A DNA stretch of 64,000 nucleotides from Alistipes sp. (lineage in GTDB: Bacteria > Bacteroidota > Bacteroidia > Bacteroidales > Rikenellaceae). The translations under genes and the position numbers were made by a program. Shown one piece after another: positions 19,279 through 28,114 of the stretch (positions are counted from its first letter, which is position 1; each line of letters starts with the position of its first letter). The stretch spans positions 1-64,000 of the forward strand of contig JAFZFP010000018.1 in assembly GCA_017555905.1 (NCBI GenBank). Reading direction: 5' to 3'. Below the pieces are notes generated by a model. It worked only from the letters and a program-made list of their open reading frames with translations, made no database searches and was not told the DNA's origin.

Positions 19279-21216
19279 CTAACTCTGTTCCGTAATTTCA
19301 AGTTCGTAGGATGCCTTCTCCCACTCGTGCATAAGATGATCGTAACGCTCCTTCAGCGCATTATACTTAGCGTAATCCTCGGCATTATACTCCGTAGCCA
19401 CCGCAAAACGAGCATCGTAGTCGGCAATCTCTCTCTCCACCAAGGCCAACTCCTCCTCGACACTCTCCACAGCCTTACGCAACTTGCGCAACAACTTCTC
19501 CTGCTCCTTCTTCTGCTCGTAGGTCATCTTGCCAGCCGAAGGGGCTTCAACGCCCTTAACTGCTGTCGCACTACCCTTGTCGTGACGCTCGATATCTTGC
19601 AGTGACTCGACCTTACGCTTCTCAAGGAAGTACCAAATGTCACCTAAATACTCCCTGACGCCACCGTCGCGGAACTCGTATATGCGATCCACAAGGCCAT
19701 CAAGGAACTCTCTATCGTGCGACACAACAACCACCGTACCGTCGAACTTCTGGAGTGCGTCCTTCAAAATATCCTTCGAACGCATATCCATATGGTTGGT
19801 AGGCTCATCCAAGACGAGCAAATTATATGGCTCAAGCATCAAGCGGGCCATAGCCAAGCGAGAGCGCTCACCGCCCGACAACACCTTGACCTTCTTTTCG
19901 ATATCCTCGCCTCTGAACAAGAAGGCACCAAGGATATCTCTTAGGCGAGTACGCACATCTCCCACAGCGACCCTATCGAGTGTGTCGAAGACGGTGAATT
20001 CACCATCCATAAGGTCGTCTTGATTCTGTGCATAGTAGCCTATATTTACATTTGCTCCGAGTTTTATACTACCCTCGGTAGCCTCCAACTCACCAATGAG
20101 CATACGCGCAAACGTCGTCTTACCCTCACCATTGCGACCAACCAGAGCAATCTTCTGTCCGCGTTCGATGGTGAACTCAGCTCCCGCAAAGATGCGCTTA
20201 TCACCAAAGGCCTTACCCACCTCCTTAACATCGGCGACAATCTGTCCTGAGCGAGGGGCTGGTGGGAATTTAATATTTAGGCGCGACAAGTCCTCCTCAT
20301 CGACCTCTATACGTTCCAACTTCTCGAGTTGCTTAACGCGCGACTGCACCTGGTTGCTCTTAGTGGGCTTATACCTAAACTTCTCGATAAACTCCTCCGT
20401 CTTCTCGATGAGGCGTTGCTGATTCTCATAGGCCGCCATCTGCTGTTCGCGACGCTCAGCACGCAACACCACATACTTCGAATAGGGTACCTTATAGTCG
20501 TAGGCCTTACCCAACGATATCTCGATGGTGCGCGTAGTTACATTATCCAAGAAGGCACGGTCGTGCGAGATGAGCAAAACCGCACCGTTATAGTTCTTCA
20601 AATACTCCTCCAACCACTGAATACTCTCAATATCGAGGTGGTTGGTAGGCTCATCGAGCAAGAATATCGAGGGGCGCTTGAGCAACAGTTTAGCCAACTC
20701 AATACGCATACGCCAGCCACCCGAAAACTCTCGTGTGGGACGCTCGAAATCTGTGCGCTTGAATCCCAAGCCAAGCAACGTGCGCTCAATATCGGCATCA
20801 CGAGTATCGCCACCAAGGATGTGGTAGCGGTCGTTAGCCAAGTTGAGTTGGTGTATCAACTCCTCATACTCCGCACTCTCATAGTCGGTGCGCGACCCTA
20901 TCTCCGTCGTAAGGCGCTCGATATCGGCCTCGATCTTAAGCACCTCATCGAAGGCCTTAGCCGTCTCGGCGATAAGGGTCGTGGTATCTGCCACACGCAT
21001 CTGCTGTGGCAAATAGCCGATAGAACACTCTCCATTGACGGTAACAGCACCCTCGGTGGGTTGTTGTTCTCCCGTGATAACACGAAGCAACGTGGTCTTT
21101 CCCGCTCCATTCTTACCCACAAGACCGATACGATCCTTGGGGTTAATCATAAACGAGATACCATCGAAGAGGGTCCAACCTCCGTAACTTATAGATAGAT
21201 TATCTAACGATATCAT
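19279..21216 (-). CDS. ABC-F family ATPase (ribosome-associated, YheS/Uup-like)
   Basis: Soluble twin-ATPase protein of 645 residues with no membrane segment; ABC-F proteins act on the ribosome (translation factors or resistance proteins). The first cassette has GLVGKNGAGKTTLLRV, FSGGWRMRIELAKLL and LLDEPTNHLD. A linker rich in basic and aromatic residues follows (FRYKPTKSNQVQSRVK). The second cassette has LVGRNGEGKTT, LSGGERSRLAMARL and DEPTNHMD. A charged coiled coil ends the chain. The frame stays open upstream, but ATG 21216, one base after the rpe stop, starts the conserved MISLDNLSISYGG strand. Confidence 0.93.
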   Translation of the reverse strand: MISLDNLSISYGGWTLFDGISFMINPKDRIGLVGKNGAGKTTLLRVITGEQQPTEGAVTVNGECSIGYLPQQMRVADTTTLIAETAKAFDEVLKIEADIERLTTEIGSRTDYESAEYEELIHQLNLANDRYHILGGDTRDADIERTLLGLGFKRTDFERPTREFSGGWRMRIELAKLLLKRPSIFLLDEPTNHLDIESIQWLEEYLKNYNGAVLLISHDRAFLDNVTTRTIEISLGKAYDYKVPYSKYVVLRAERREQQMAAYENQQRLIEKTEEFIEKFRYKPTKSNQVQSRVKQLEKLERIEVDEEDLSRLNIKFPPAPRSGQIVADVKEVGKAFGDKRIFAGAEFTIERGQKIALVGRNGEGKTTFARMLIGELEATEGSIKLGANVNIGYYAQNQDDLMDGEFTVFDTLDRVAVGDVRTRLRDILGAFLFRGEDIEKKVKVLSGGERSRLAMARLMLEPYNLLVLDEPTNHMDMRSKDILKDALQKFDGTVVVVSHDREFLDGLVDRIYEFRDGGVREYLGDIWYFLEKRKVESLQDIERHDKGSATAVKGVEAPSAGKMTYEQKKEQEKLLRKLRKAVESVEEELALVEREIADYDARFAVATEYNAEDYAKYNALKERYDHLMHEWEKASYELEITEQS

Positions 21217-21217
21217 A

Positions 21218-21871
21218 CTATGAGTTGAGCATATCAATAATCGCCTGTTCAGGGTCTGTAGCACCAAACACCGAACTTCCTGCAACCAAAGCCTCAGCAC
21301 CCGCATCGAAGAGCAAACGAGAGTTCGAAGCCGAGATACCGCCATCTACCTCGATGATGAGTTCCGAAAGACCCAACTCAGCCTTCTTCTTCGACAAGTA
21401 CTCGCACTTAGCGATTGACGATGGCATAAACTTCTGGCCACCGAAGCCTGGCTCAACACTCATCACAAGAATAAGGTCGAGCTGGTCGAGCCACTTATCC
21501 AAAACCTCTGGCTCGGTACCTGGCTTAATAGAGATACCCACCTTTGCACCCGACTTGCGGATAAGGTCGATACACTCCTGGATATTCTCGGTTGCCTCAT
21601 AGTGGAAGGTAACATAGTCTGCTCCCGCCTCAACGAAACGTGCCACATACTTCTCAGGTGCTGTAATCATAAGATGCACGTCGAGAACCTTCTCTGTAGC
21701 CTTACGCATAGGCTTCATCAACGGAAAACCAAACGAGATGTTTGGCACAAATACGCCATCCATAACATCAACGTGTACCCACTCTGCCTGAGAGCGATTG
21801 AGCATCTCCATATCGCGGTTAAGGTTTCCGAAATCGGCAGAAAGCACCGAAGGGGCAATAATTCGTTTCAT
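21218..21871 (-). CDS. rpe: ribulose-phosphate 3-epimerase
   Basis: Interconverts ribulose-5-phosphate and xylulose-5-phosphate in the pentose phosphate pathway. The 217-residue TIM barrel shows the family signatures VHVDVMDGVFVPNISFG (about 32-48), VEPGFGGQKF (about 137-146) and EVDGGIS (about 173-179). First gene of its transcript; the next gene begins one base after its stop codon, suggesting translational coupling. Confidence 0.96.
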   Translation of the reverse strand: MKRIIAPSVLSADFGNLNRDMEMLNRSQAEWVHVDVMDGVFVPNISFGFPLMKPMRKATEKVLDVHLMITAPEKYVARFVEAGADYVTFHYEATENIQECIDLIRKSGAKVGISIKPGTEPEVLDKWLDQLDLILVMSVEPGFGGQKFMPSSIAKCEYLSKKKAELGLSELIIEVDGGISASNSRLLFDAGAEALVAGSSVFGATDPEQAIIDMLNS

Positions 21872-21910
21872 AGTATATGTAGTTTTTTATAGTTATATCA
21901 TTCACGTATT

Positions 21911-21937
21911 ACGTGCGTACGCACACGTACGCATATA
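21911..21937. repeat. 27-bp alternating purine-pyrimidine tract with nested palindromes
   Basis: Every step from 21911 to 21937 alternates purine and pyrimidine, mainly CG, GT and AC steps, which favours Z-DNA. It contains the perfect palindrome GTGCGTACGCAC (21913-21924) and an inverted GCGTACG/CGTACGC pair. It lies in the predicted 5' leader of rpe, between the -7 box and the ATG. Confidence 0.8.
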
Positions 21938-21944
21938 ATTCATA

Positions 21945-21952
21945 CAAAGGTA
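21945..21952 (-). promoter_or_regulatory. -7 promoter box for rpe
   Basis: Minus-strand TACCTTTG with a TTTG -33 element at 21973-21976 and a 20-base spacer. It drives the rpe-ABC-F-rlmB operon with a leader of about 70 bases. Confidence 0.75.
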
Positions 21953-22014
21953 TAAATTATTTTCTATAGGTGCAAAAGTATAACGCAAGGATTTTGGACT
22001 TATAGAACAAAAAA

Positions 22015-22050
22015 GTTAATACCCCAACCATTGCTGGCTGGAGTATTAAC
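22015..22050 (-). terminator. intrinsic terminator after the zinc-ribbon gene
   Basis: A 16-bp minus-strand stem beginning GTTAATACTCCAGCCA, with a GCAA tetraloop and a few G-T pairs, is followed by six T. It closes the trkA-to-zinc-ribbon transcript. Confidence 0.9.
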
Positions 22051-22080
22051 ATTCGAGCGTATCGCTACCCTACCTACAGA

Positions 22081-22821
22081 CTATTCTGCAACGAGGATAC
22101 GACCGCAATACTCACAAACGATAAGCTTCTTACCCTGACGGATATCCACCTGACGCTGAGGAGGGATGCGGTTGAAGCAACCACCACAAGCATCACGAGT
22201 AACAGTAACTACTGCAAGACCGTTGCGCACGTTGCTACGGATACGGTTGTAAGCAGAAAGAAGACGCTCGTCGATAGGCTGCTTAGCAACCTCTGCCTTA
22301 GCCATAAGGTCGGCAACCTGCTGTGCTGTCTCTGCCTCGATAGAATCCAACTCCTCACGCTTAGCCTTGTAGTCGATATTACGCTCCTCGATAAGCGAAT
22401 TAGTCTCGTCGATGATAGCCTTCTTGTTCTTAATCTGTGCAGAGTACTCCTTGAGGCGCTTCTCAGCCAACTCAATCTCCAACTCTTGGTACTCTATCTC
22501 CTTGGTGATGGCATCAAACTCACGGTTGTTACGCACATTGTTCTGCTGCTCCTTGTAGTTGCCAATCATAATACGAGCCTGATCAACCTCACGCTTACGC
22601 TGGCGTGTGAGAGAGTTAAGCTCCTCAATCTCGGCATTGATATTCTCAATACGAGTAGTGAGACCTGCAAGTTCATCCTCGAGATCCTGAACCTCAAGAG
22701 GCAACTCACCCTTTACCTTGTTAATCTCATCGATAGCCGAATCAACCTTCTGCAACTCGTAGAGGGCCATAATCTTCTCCTGCATCGAGTAATCAACATC
22801 GTTTGTCTTCTTCTGTGCCAT
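22081..22821 (-). CDS. coiled-coil protein with C-terminal C4 zinc ribbon (PF02591 type)
   Basis: A 246-residue cytosolic protein: a long charged coiled coil (about 15-175, E/K/R/L-rich) followed by a C4 zinc ribbon made of CGGC and CEYC near 210-240. This is the zf-RING_7 / C4-type zinc ribbon architecture common beside nif3 in many bacteria, proposed to bind nucleic acid or ribosomes, though no reaction is established. It follows nif3 by 28 bases, the pairing seen widely in other phyla. Family is clear; function is not. Confidence 0.85.
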   Translation of the reverse strand: MAQKKTNDVDYSMQEKIMALYELQKVDSAIDEINKVKGELPLEVQDLEDELAGLTTRIENINAEIEELNSLTRQRKREVDQARIMIGNYKEQQNNVRNNREFDAITKEIEYQELEIELAEKRLKEYSAQIKNKKAIIDETNSLIEERNIDYKAKREELDSIEAETAQQVADLMAKAEVAKQPIDERLLSAYNRIRSNVRNGLAVVTVTRDACGGCFNRIPPQRQVDIRQGKKLIVCEYCGRILVAE

Positions 22822-22849
22822 ATATTTTTTCTATTAGTTATAATCCTTG

Positions 22850-23641
22850 TTAGAATAAATAGTGTACTGGGTTGCAAGAGCATTGACTCTTGCGAACTGC
22901 AAAGTTACACATTTTTTTTGATAAAACATCAAATAAAATGCGAATTGCACAAAATTCACTCTCAAAATGTCCAATATCTGCCAAAATCATACGTTTTTCG
23001 CCCATCATAAAGTCGTTATAACGTAGATCGGCCGTGATATAGAGGTCTGCTCCAGCCGAGAGTGCCTCACCAATTAGCGAACGACCAGCGCCCGTACATA
23101 TAGCAACTCGGCGCACCATCATATCCTCCGACGGTATTTCACTATGGCGAATAGCACCAACCTCGAAGATGCTCTTAACCCTACTCAACAGAGCCTTTGC
23201 ATTCTCCGCACGTGGCAACACACCGACAACGCCAAAGCCAACACTGCTATCACCCTTGCGAGGTTCAAGCACCGACATACCTTCAAGGCCAATCATAGTA
23301 CCCACCTGCCAACTCATTCCGTTGGGTGCGCTATCGAGATTGGTATGGCAAGCATACAAGGCAATGCCGTGGCGAATAGCACGCTCGACACAACGCTCGA
23401 CGTATGTCGCAGAGTTTAGACGCTTGATCGGGGCAAAGATAATTGGGTGGTGAGTAATGATAATATCACACCCCTCACGAATAGCCTCATCGATAACCTC
23501 CTCGGTAACATCCACTGCCAACAGAGCCGAGTGTACCTCATCGTCCAAGCGACCGACAACAAGGCCCGAATTGTCGTAATCCTCCTGCAACGAGAGTGGT
23601 GCGAACTCCTCTATAGCATTTGCTATTTCCCTAATTGTCAT
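22850..23641 (-). CDS. Nif3-like dinuclear metal centre protein (GTP cyclohydrolase I type 2 / NIF3 family)
   Basis: A 263-residue NIF3-family protein. ITHHPIIFAPIKR and CHTNLDSAPNGM supply metal-ligand histidines and aspartate, and HFESEFC near the C-terminus supplies the last ligands. This is the short form, without the inserted PII-like domain of the longer YqfO type. The name GTP cyclohydrolase I type 2 in databases is weakly supported, and this organism also has a true folE at 31.5 kb. Neighbours: merR-like gene 12 bases upstream, zinc ribbon gene downstream. Confidence 0.88.
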   Translation of the reverse strand: MTIREIANAIEEFAPLSLQEDYDNSGLVVGRLDDEVHSALLAVDVTEEVIDEAIREGCDIIITHHPIIFAPIKRLNSATYVERCVERAIRHGIALYACHTNLDSAPNGMSWQVGTMIGLEGMSVLEPRKGDSSVGFGVVGVLPRAENAKALLSRVKSIFEVGAIRHSEIPSEDMMVRRVAICTGAGRSLIGEALSAGADLYITADLRYNDFMMGEKRMILADIGHFESEFCAIRILFDVLSKKMCNFAVRKSQCSCNPVHYLF

Positions 23642-23653
23642 ACGTTTAAGATG

Positions 23654-24265
23654 TTAAAATAGAGACTGCTCGTAGAATGGGAACAACTCCTTGCTCTCCT
23701 CACCCTTCTTGCTCTTTGCTCGACGACGGGTAACGCTCTGTGAATCCTCCTGAGCGCCCTCATTCTTGCGTGGACGACCACGACGACGAGGCTTAGTCTC
23801 CTCCGCAGGAGTCTCCTCCACACTCTCTTCAACCACAGACTCTGGATCAGTGACAGCCGACACCACCTGGCTCTTGGTCTCGCTCTCTACATCGGCAATA
23901 AGCTCCGAAACCGCCTCGATAGGCGCTTCGTACTCCACGGGGCTATTATCACCCAACGACTCGCGCACCTCGACGAGCATAGCGCGAATATGTTGCAGAC
24001 GCTCCAAAACCGAAACGTCGTGCTTGATACTCTTACCTCGACGCTTCATAGCCATATTTGCACCCTCAAGCGTCATACCCTTCTCCTTGACGAGGTGGTA
24101 GATGAGTTTCAAATTCTCGACATCCGAAGGGGTAAACATTCTATTACCCTTCTTGTTCTTATGAGGTCGTATGCAGTCGAACTTCGACTCCCAATAGCGA
24201 ATGAGCGATGCGTTTACATCGAACATATCGGTAACCTCGCCCATAGAATAAAGCAACTTTGCCAT
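23654..24265 (-). CDS. MerR-family transcriptional regulator with long charged tail
   Basis: DNA-binding protein of 203 residues. The N-terminal MerR winged helix (about 1-75) reads YSMGEVTDMFDVNASLIRYW and KGNRMFTPSDVENLKLI. A short helix follows, then from about 110 a low-complexity acidic region and a basic tail containing KPRRRGRPRKN, an AT-hook-like RGRP core. The effector-binding domain of classic MerR regulators is missing, so it may act as a constitutive or nucleoid-like DNA binder. It lies within the trkA-nif3 operon. Confidence 0.85.
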   Translation of the reverse strand: MAKLLYSMGEVTDMFDVNASLIRYWESKFDCIRPHKNKKGNRMFTPSDVENLKLIYHLVKEKGMTLEGANMAMKRRGKSIKHDVSVLERLQHIRAMLVEVRESLGDNSPVEYEAPIEAVSELIADVESETKSQVVSAVTDPESVVEESVEETPAEETKPRRRGRPRKNEGAQEDSQSVTRRRAKSKKGEESKELFPFYEQSLF

Positions 24266-24277
24266 ATATCTTATTTT

Positions 24278-25639
24278 TTATAATTTCTGAATTCTTAAAT
24301 CCTTGGGGTACATATTGTTGCAACGAGCGCCAATGCGTTTCACAAAGCCTATTGCCACACCCTTATATGTAACCACGTTTATTCCCTCGTCGAATTGCGA
24401 GGCGTTGATATCCGCCCTACGCAAGTAGTTCTGAGCATCCTCCAACGAAAGTTCCACAGCAGGCACAACATCAGAATCTCTGCCGACGAAGAGTGCTAAG
24501 GGGTGTTCGGGTTTCAAACGTCCCTTGAAGATTTGGCCCATAGCAACTCCCGAATAGACCACCGAGAGTGATTCACCAAGGCGTACAACATCCTCAACTA
24601 CAGCACTATCGTAGCCATAAATAGTATCGCCCACGACTCTAAACGCCATACGCTTGGGGTCATCAACCCAACGAGAGACCTCACCGAGGTCTGCCTTCTG
24701 CAACGGAGCAAAGACCTTGCGACGAGGCTTAGGCATACTACGCTTAATAGCACCTTCGCGCTTGCGAGCCACAGCCACAAAGAAGCCCTCGCCCTTGACC
24801 CTGTGAGGGTAGAAGTGGAAGCACTGGAACGCGCCAATATCGCTACGCACGACGCCCCACTCTTCATCTAAAGCGACCCTATCCACAGCAACTATATCGT
24901 CGCCATACTCCTCCATTAGCCAGCGCACAACGCCCTCATCCTCCGAAGGGTTAAAGGTACAAGTGCTATAGAGCAACTTACCCCCTGGGCGCAACGCCAG
25001 CCACGCATTTTGAAGTATCTCCTTCTGACGCACAACACACTGCTCCACAGCCTGTGGGGACCACTCGCTACGCGCCTCGTCCATCTTGCGAAACATACCC
25101 TCGCCCGAACAAGGGGCATCCACAGCAACGACATCAAACCACTCTTCGAAGGCCGAGATATGGGATGGCTCATTGCACGTAACCACCACATTACCCATAC
25201 CCCAACGCTGTACATTATCCGCCAAGGCGAGCGTACGGCTACGGTTGATATCGTTCGCCACGACAAGGCCACTACGGCCTACCAACGAGGAGTAGATAGT
25301 GGTCTTGCCACCTGGGGCAGCACACATATCCAATACACGACACCCCTCCAACTCATCATCCTTGAGTAGGTAGCCAACAAATTGCGAAGAGGCCTCCTGA
25401 ACATAGTATGCGCCACCGTGAAGAAGTGGGTCGAGTGTAAATTGTGGGCGCTCATCGAGGTAGACTCCATTCGGAGACCATCCCACACCATCGCCACAGA
25501 AGTTCGCCCCCTCCTTAGCGGGATTGAGCCTTATGGTAGTAGATGGCTCGGTATCAAGACCCGCAAAGAGCGCCTCAGCCTCCTGGCCCATAGCCTCACG
25601 CATAATACGTACAAATGCCTCTGGAAGTGGTGTTGCCAT
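24278..25639 (-). CDS. 16S rRNA m5C methyltransferase, RsmF/NOL1-NOP2-sun family
   Basis: SAM-dependent RNA cytosine-5 methyltransferase of 453 residues. The Rossmann domain contains VLDMCAAPGGKTT (SAM loop, about 105-117), VDAPCSGEGMFRK with the release cysteine and YSTCTFNPSEDEGVV with the nucleophilic cysteine. The region after about 300 resembles the RsmF C-terminal RNA-binding (PUA-like) extension, so RsmF (16S C1407) is the nearest known match rather than RsmB, but I do not assign the symbol with certainty. Confidence 0.88.
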   Translation of the reverse strand: MATPLPEAFVRIMREAMGQEAEALFAGLDTEPSTTIRLNPAKEGANFCGDGVGWSPNGVYLDERPQFTLDPLLHGGAYYVQEASSQFVGYLLKDDELEGCRVLDMCAAPGGKTTIYSSLVGRSGLVVANDINRSRTLALADNVQRWGMGNVVVTCNEPSHISAFEEWFDVVAVDAPCSGEGMFRKMDEARSEWSPQAVEQCVVRQKEILQNAWLALRPGGKLLYSTCTFNPSEDEGVVRWLMEEYGDDIVAVDRVALDEEWGVVRSDIGAFQCFHFYPHRVKGEGFFVAVARKREGAIKRSMPKPRRKVFAPLQKADLGEVSRWVDDPKRMAFRVVGDTIYGYDSAVVEDVVRLGESLSVVYSGVAMGQIFKGRLKPEHPLALFVGRDSDVVPAVELSLEDAQNYLRRADINASQFDEGINVVTYKGVAIGFVKRIGARCNNMYPKDLRIQKL

Positions 25640-25671
25640 TACACTATATATAATTAATAGGTTAAGCCTAA

Positions 25672-26307
25672 CTATTTCTCTACCTCAGTAAGTTGGCGCT
25701 TTCCATTGCACATCTCCTCGACCGAGGCACAGATGCGGTCGATAATCGAGGCATCGGCAACGAAATCATCAACATCCTTATCTACGACCAAAACACGACC
25801 CTCATATATATTATCAATCCAGTGGTTGTACTTTTGGTTTAGACGGCTGAGATACTCCTCGTCGATATTCTGCTCATACTCCCTGCCTCGCATCTTGATC
25901 TGTGAGATAAGAGTAGGGACACTCGCCTTGAGATAGATCAACACATCGGGGCGAGGCAATAGCGACTTCTCGATATTAAACATCTTCATATAGGTCTCGT
26001 AGTCGCGACTCGTCATAAGCCCCATAGTGTGGAGGTTGTCGGCAAAGATGTGGGCATCCTCATAAATCGTTCTATCCTGAATGACATTGTCCGAGCCATC
26101 GGCAAGCATCGTCAATGTCTGCTGGATGCGACTACCAAGAAACCACAACTGAAGATGGAACGACCAGCGACCCATATCTTCGTAGAAGTCGTTGATATAG
26201 GGGTTGGAGACATCCTCGTAATAGGCTTTTGCGCCATAACGCTTGGTTAGAATCTCGGTAAGCGTAGTCTTTCCGCTACCAATATTTCCTGCAATTGCTA
26301 TGTACAT
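25672..26307 (-). CDS. deoxynucleoside kinase (dNK/dGK family)
   Basis: Salvage enzyme phosphorylating deoxyribonucleosides with ATP. The 211 residues open with the P-loop GNIGSGKTT (about 7-15). QDRTIYEDAH holds the DR(T/S) base/sugar motif, and the lid region has KMRGREYEQNIDEEYL. This matches bacterial deoxyadenosine/deoxyguanosine kinases. It lies between trkA and the RNA methyltransferase on one minus-strand operon; no functional link is evident. Confidence 0.88.
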   Translation of the reverse strand: MYIAIAGNIGSGKTTLTEILTKRYGAKAYYEDVSNPYINDFYEDMGRWSFHLQLWFLGSRIQQTLTMLADGSDNVIQDRTIYEDAHIFADNLHTMGLMTSRDYETYMKMFNIEKSLLPRPDVLIYLKASVPTLISQIKMRGREYEQNIDEEYLSRLNQKYNHWIDNIYEGRVLVVDKDVDDFVADASIIDRICASVEEMCNGKRQLTEVEK

Positions 26308-26352
26308 ATAGTTTAGAGTTAGTGTTTTATATCGTTTATTTCAATTTCGAGT

Positions 26353-27693
26353 TTAGTTGAAGAACTCCGCCACTCGCATCACCACATCTGGCATTGCGAA
26401 TACCACAACGCGGTCGTAGGCGTTAATCTGTGTGTCGTCCACAGCAATAAAGACTCTATCGCCACGAACTACACCACCGATAATCGAATCATCGGGCAGA
26501 CCAAGGTCTCGGATAGGCTCCTTGGTCGCTGGGGAGTTTGGCTTAACGATAAACTCCATAACCTCTGCCTGGCTTCCTGTGAGACACTTAATCGTCTGCA
26601 CCTCGGTTGTCATCGTAAAGCGGAAAATATTTGAGGCCGTGACGAGTTTCTTGTTGATAATCGTATCGACACCGATGCTCTCTGCCAACGAGATATAGTT
26701 GATGTTCTCAACCTCCGCTATAACCTTCTTCACACCCATACGCTTGGCCAACATAGCGGCAAGGATATTGGTCTCGCTACGACCCGTAACCGCTACAAAG
26801 GCATCCATATTCGACAAGTCCTCCTCCATCATAGCCTCCGTATCTCGGCCATCCTCGTTGATGATAAGCGTCTTGTCGAGCATCTCCGCCAAACGATAGG
26901 CCTTGTCGGCATCGTAATCCACAAGTTTCACATTCACCTCATTCTGCAACTCATTGGCGATACGCACACCGATACGAGAGCCACCGAGAATCATCATATT
27001 GCGAATCTCAACCTCCTTACGGCCAGAGAGTTCCACAACCTTATGTGTAGCATTGTGGCGGGTAATGGCGTAGACCATATCCTCCTCCTCGAAACGCTCG
27101 TCACCGCTCGGAATGATCGTCTTTGAGCCACGCACGATGGCCACTACGCGATACTCCAAATCGTCGTCGCTATACTCCACGTGCTGGACATTGCGACCAA
27201 GAAGTGGCGAGGTTAGTTCCAGACGGAAGGCGACCATAGAGAGTTTGCCCGCAGCGAAATCGACATACTCCGTCGAAGAGGTGTGGCCCAAGAGGTTGAT
27301 AACCTCACGCGCTGCAATCTGCTCAGGATAGAAGATATAGTCGATACCCATATCGATAAATATCTCCTTACTATTTGGCTCAAGGTACTCGTTGCTATCG
27401 ACACGAGCAATCGCCTTCTTGGCACCAAGATTCTTAGCCATCACCGCCGAAAGGATATTGTCGTTCTCCACTGAGCGTACTGCGATAAAGAGGTCACACT
27501 TACGGACTCCAGCCTTGCGCAATACCGAGAATTGGGTGGTATCACCCTCAACCGTTACCACATCTACAAGGTTTCCTACCTCTACCAATGCTTTAGAATC
27601 GACATCCACAACGGTAAGGTCGTGACCATTACCACTGAGCATCTTGGCAAGGTGTGTACCCATATCTCCTGCACCAGCAATGACTATCTTCAT
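26353..27693 (-). CDS. trkA: Trk potassium uptake regulatory subunit (twin RCK)
   Basis: Cytosolic NAD-binding gating subunit of the Trk K+ system, 446 residues with two TrkA_N/TrkA_C repeats. MKIVIAGAGDMGTHLAKML is the first Rossmann glycine motif; MMILGGSRIGVRIANEL (about 233-249) is the second. Each half ends with an RCK-C domain. The membrane partner trkH is not adjacent: the downstream gene is a deoxynucleoside kinase. First gene of a six-gene operon with its own promoter at 27773-27780. Confidence 0.93.
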   Translation of the reverse strand: MKIVIAGAGDMGTHLAKMLSGNGHDLTVVDVDSKALVEVGNLVDVVTVEGDTTQFSVLRKAGVRKCDLFIAVRSVENDNILSAVMAKNLGAKKAIARVDSNEYLEPNSKEIFIDMGIDYIFYPEQIAAREVINLLGHTSSTEYVDFAAGKLSMVAFRLELTSPLLGRNVQHVEYSDDDLEYRVVAIVRGSKTIIPSGDERFEEEDMVYAITRHNATHKVVELSGRKEVEIRNMMILGGSRIGVRIANELQNEVNVKLVDYDADKAYRLAEMLDKTLIINEDGRDTEAMMEEDLSNMDAFVAVTGRSETNILAAMLAKRMGVKKVIAEVENINYISLAESIGVDTIINKKLVTASNIFRFTMTTEVQTIKCLTGSQAEVMEFIVKPNSPATKEPIRDLGLPDDSIIGGVVRGDRVFIAVDDTQINAYDRVVVFAMPDVVMRVAEFFN

Positions 27694-27772
27694 AAACTAA
27701 ATAAGTGAATATAAAACAATTATATAGGGTCATTCATCTAATGACGAACTATAACATTTGCAAATTACTCTG

Positions 27773-27788
27773 CAAATATATAAATTTG
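27773..27788. promoter_or_regulatory. head-to-head abutting -7 boxes of divergent promoters
   Basis: Positions 27773-27780 read TATATTTG on the minus strand (for trkA), and the next eight bases, 27781-27788, read TAAATTTG on the plus strand (for the 86-residue protein). The plus promoter has TTTG at 27757-27760, a 20-base spacer. The minus one has only TTG at the matching distance (27801-27803). Confidence 0.75.
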
Positions 27789-27842
27789 CACCGATTTAAG
27801 CAATAAAAACAGGGTTTTTAGCATTAACTAAACAAAAAACTT

Positions 27843-28103
27843 ATGTCTACACTTCTCGTTACAATCGTTGCCGCCATCGGCGTTGTGGGATTTTTCGCTC
27901 TCGCAATGTCGCTGACATATATCTTCAAGGGCCACCATATCCAGTCTGAAATATCGACTAACCCTACGATGCAGAAGATGGGTATCAAGTGTGCCGTTCA
28001 GGAGACTCGCGAGGATATGGGTCTCAACGACTGCGACTCAGATAGCCTCTGTTCGGGCAACTGCGCAGGTTGCGATATCGACCACTCAGAGGCACAAAAA
28101 TAG
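27843..28103 (+). CDS. small cysteine-rich single-pass membrane protein
   Basis: An 86-residue protein with one N-terminal membrane helix (about 4-27) and a cytosolic or periplasmic tail with five cysteines, including CSGNCAGC near the end (about 70-77). The plan of one helix plus a small Cys cluster recalls NqrM/DUF539, the factor that delivers iron to Na+-NQR, but the Cys spacing differs and no nqr genes are nearby, so I leave it unnamed. It is probably a metal or Fe-S binding membrane protein. It overlaps promoters with trkA and is followed after 11 bases by another small membrane protein. Confidence 0.8.
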   Translation: MSTLLVTIVAAIGVVGFFALAMSLTYIFKGHHIQSEISTNPTMQKMGIKCAVQETREDMGLNDCDSDSLCSGNCAGCDIDHSEAQK

Positions 28104-28114
28104 GAGGTTAATCT

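Noticed and set aside
21217-21345. 43-codon upstream extension of the ABC-F ORF
   Set aside because: It lies inside rpe in another frame; ATG 21216 is one base after the rpe stop and begins the conserved strand.
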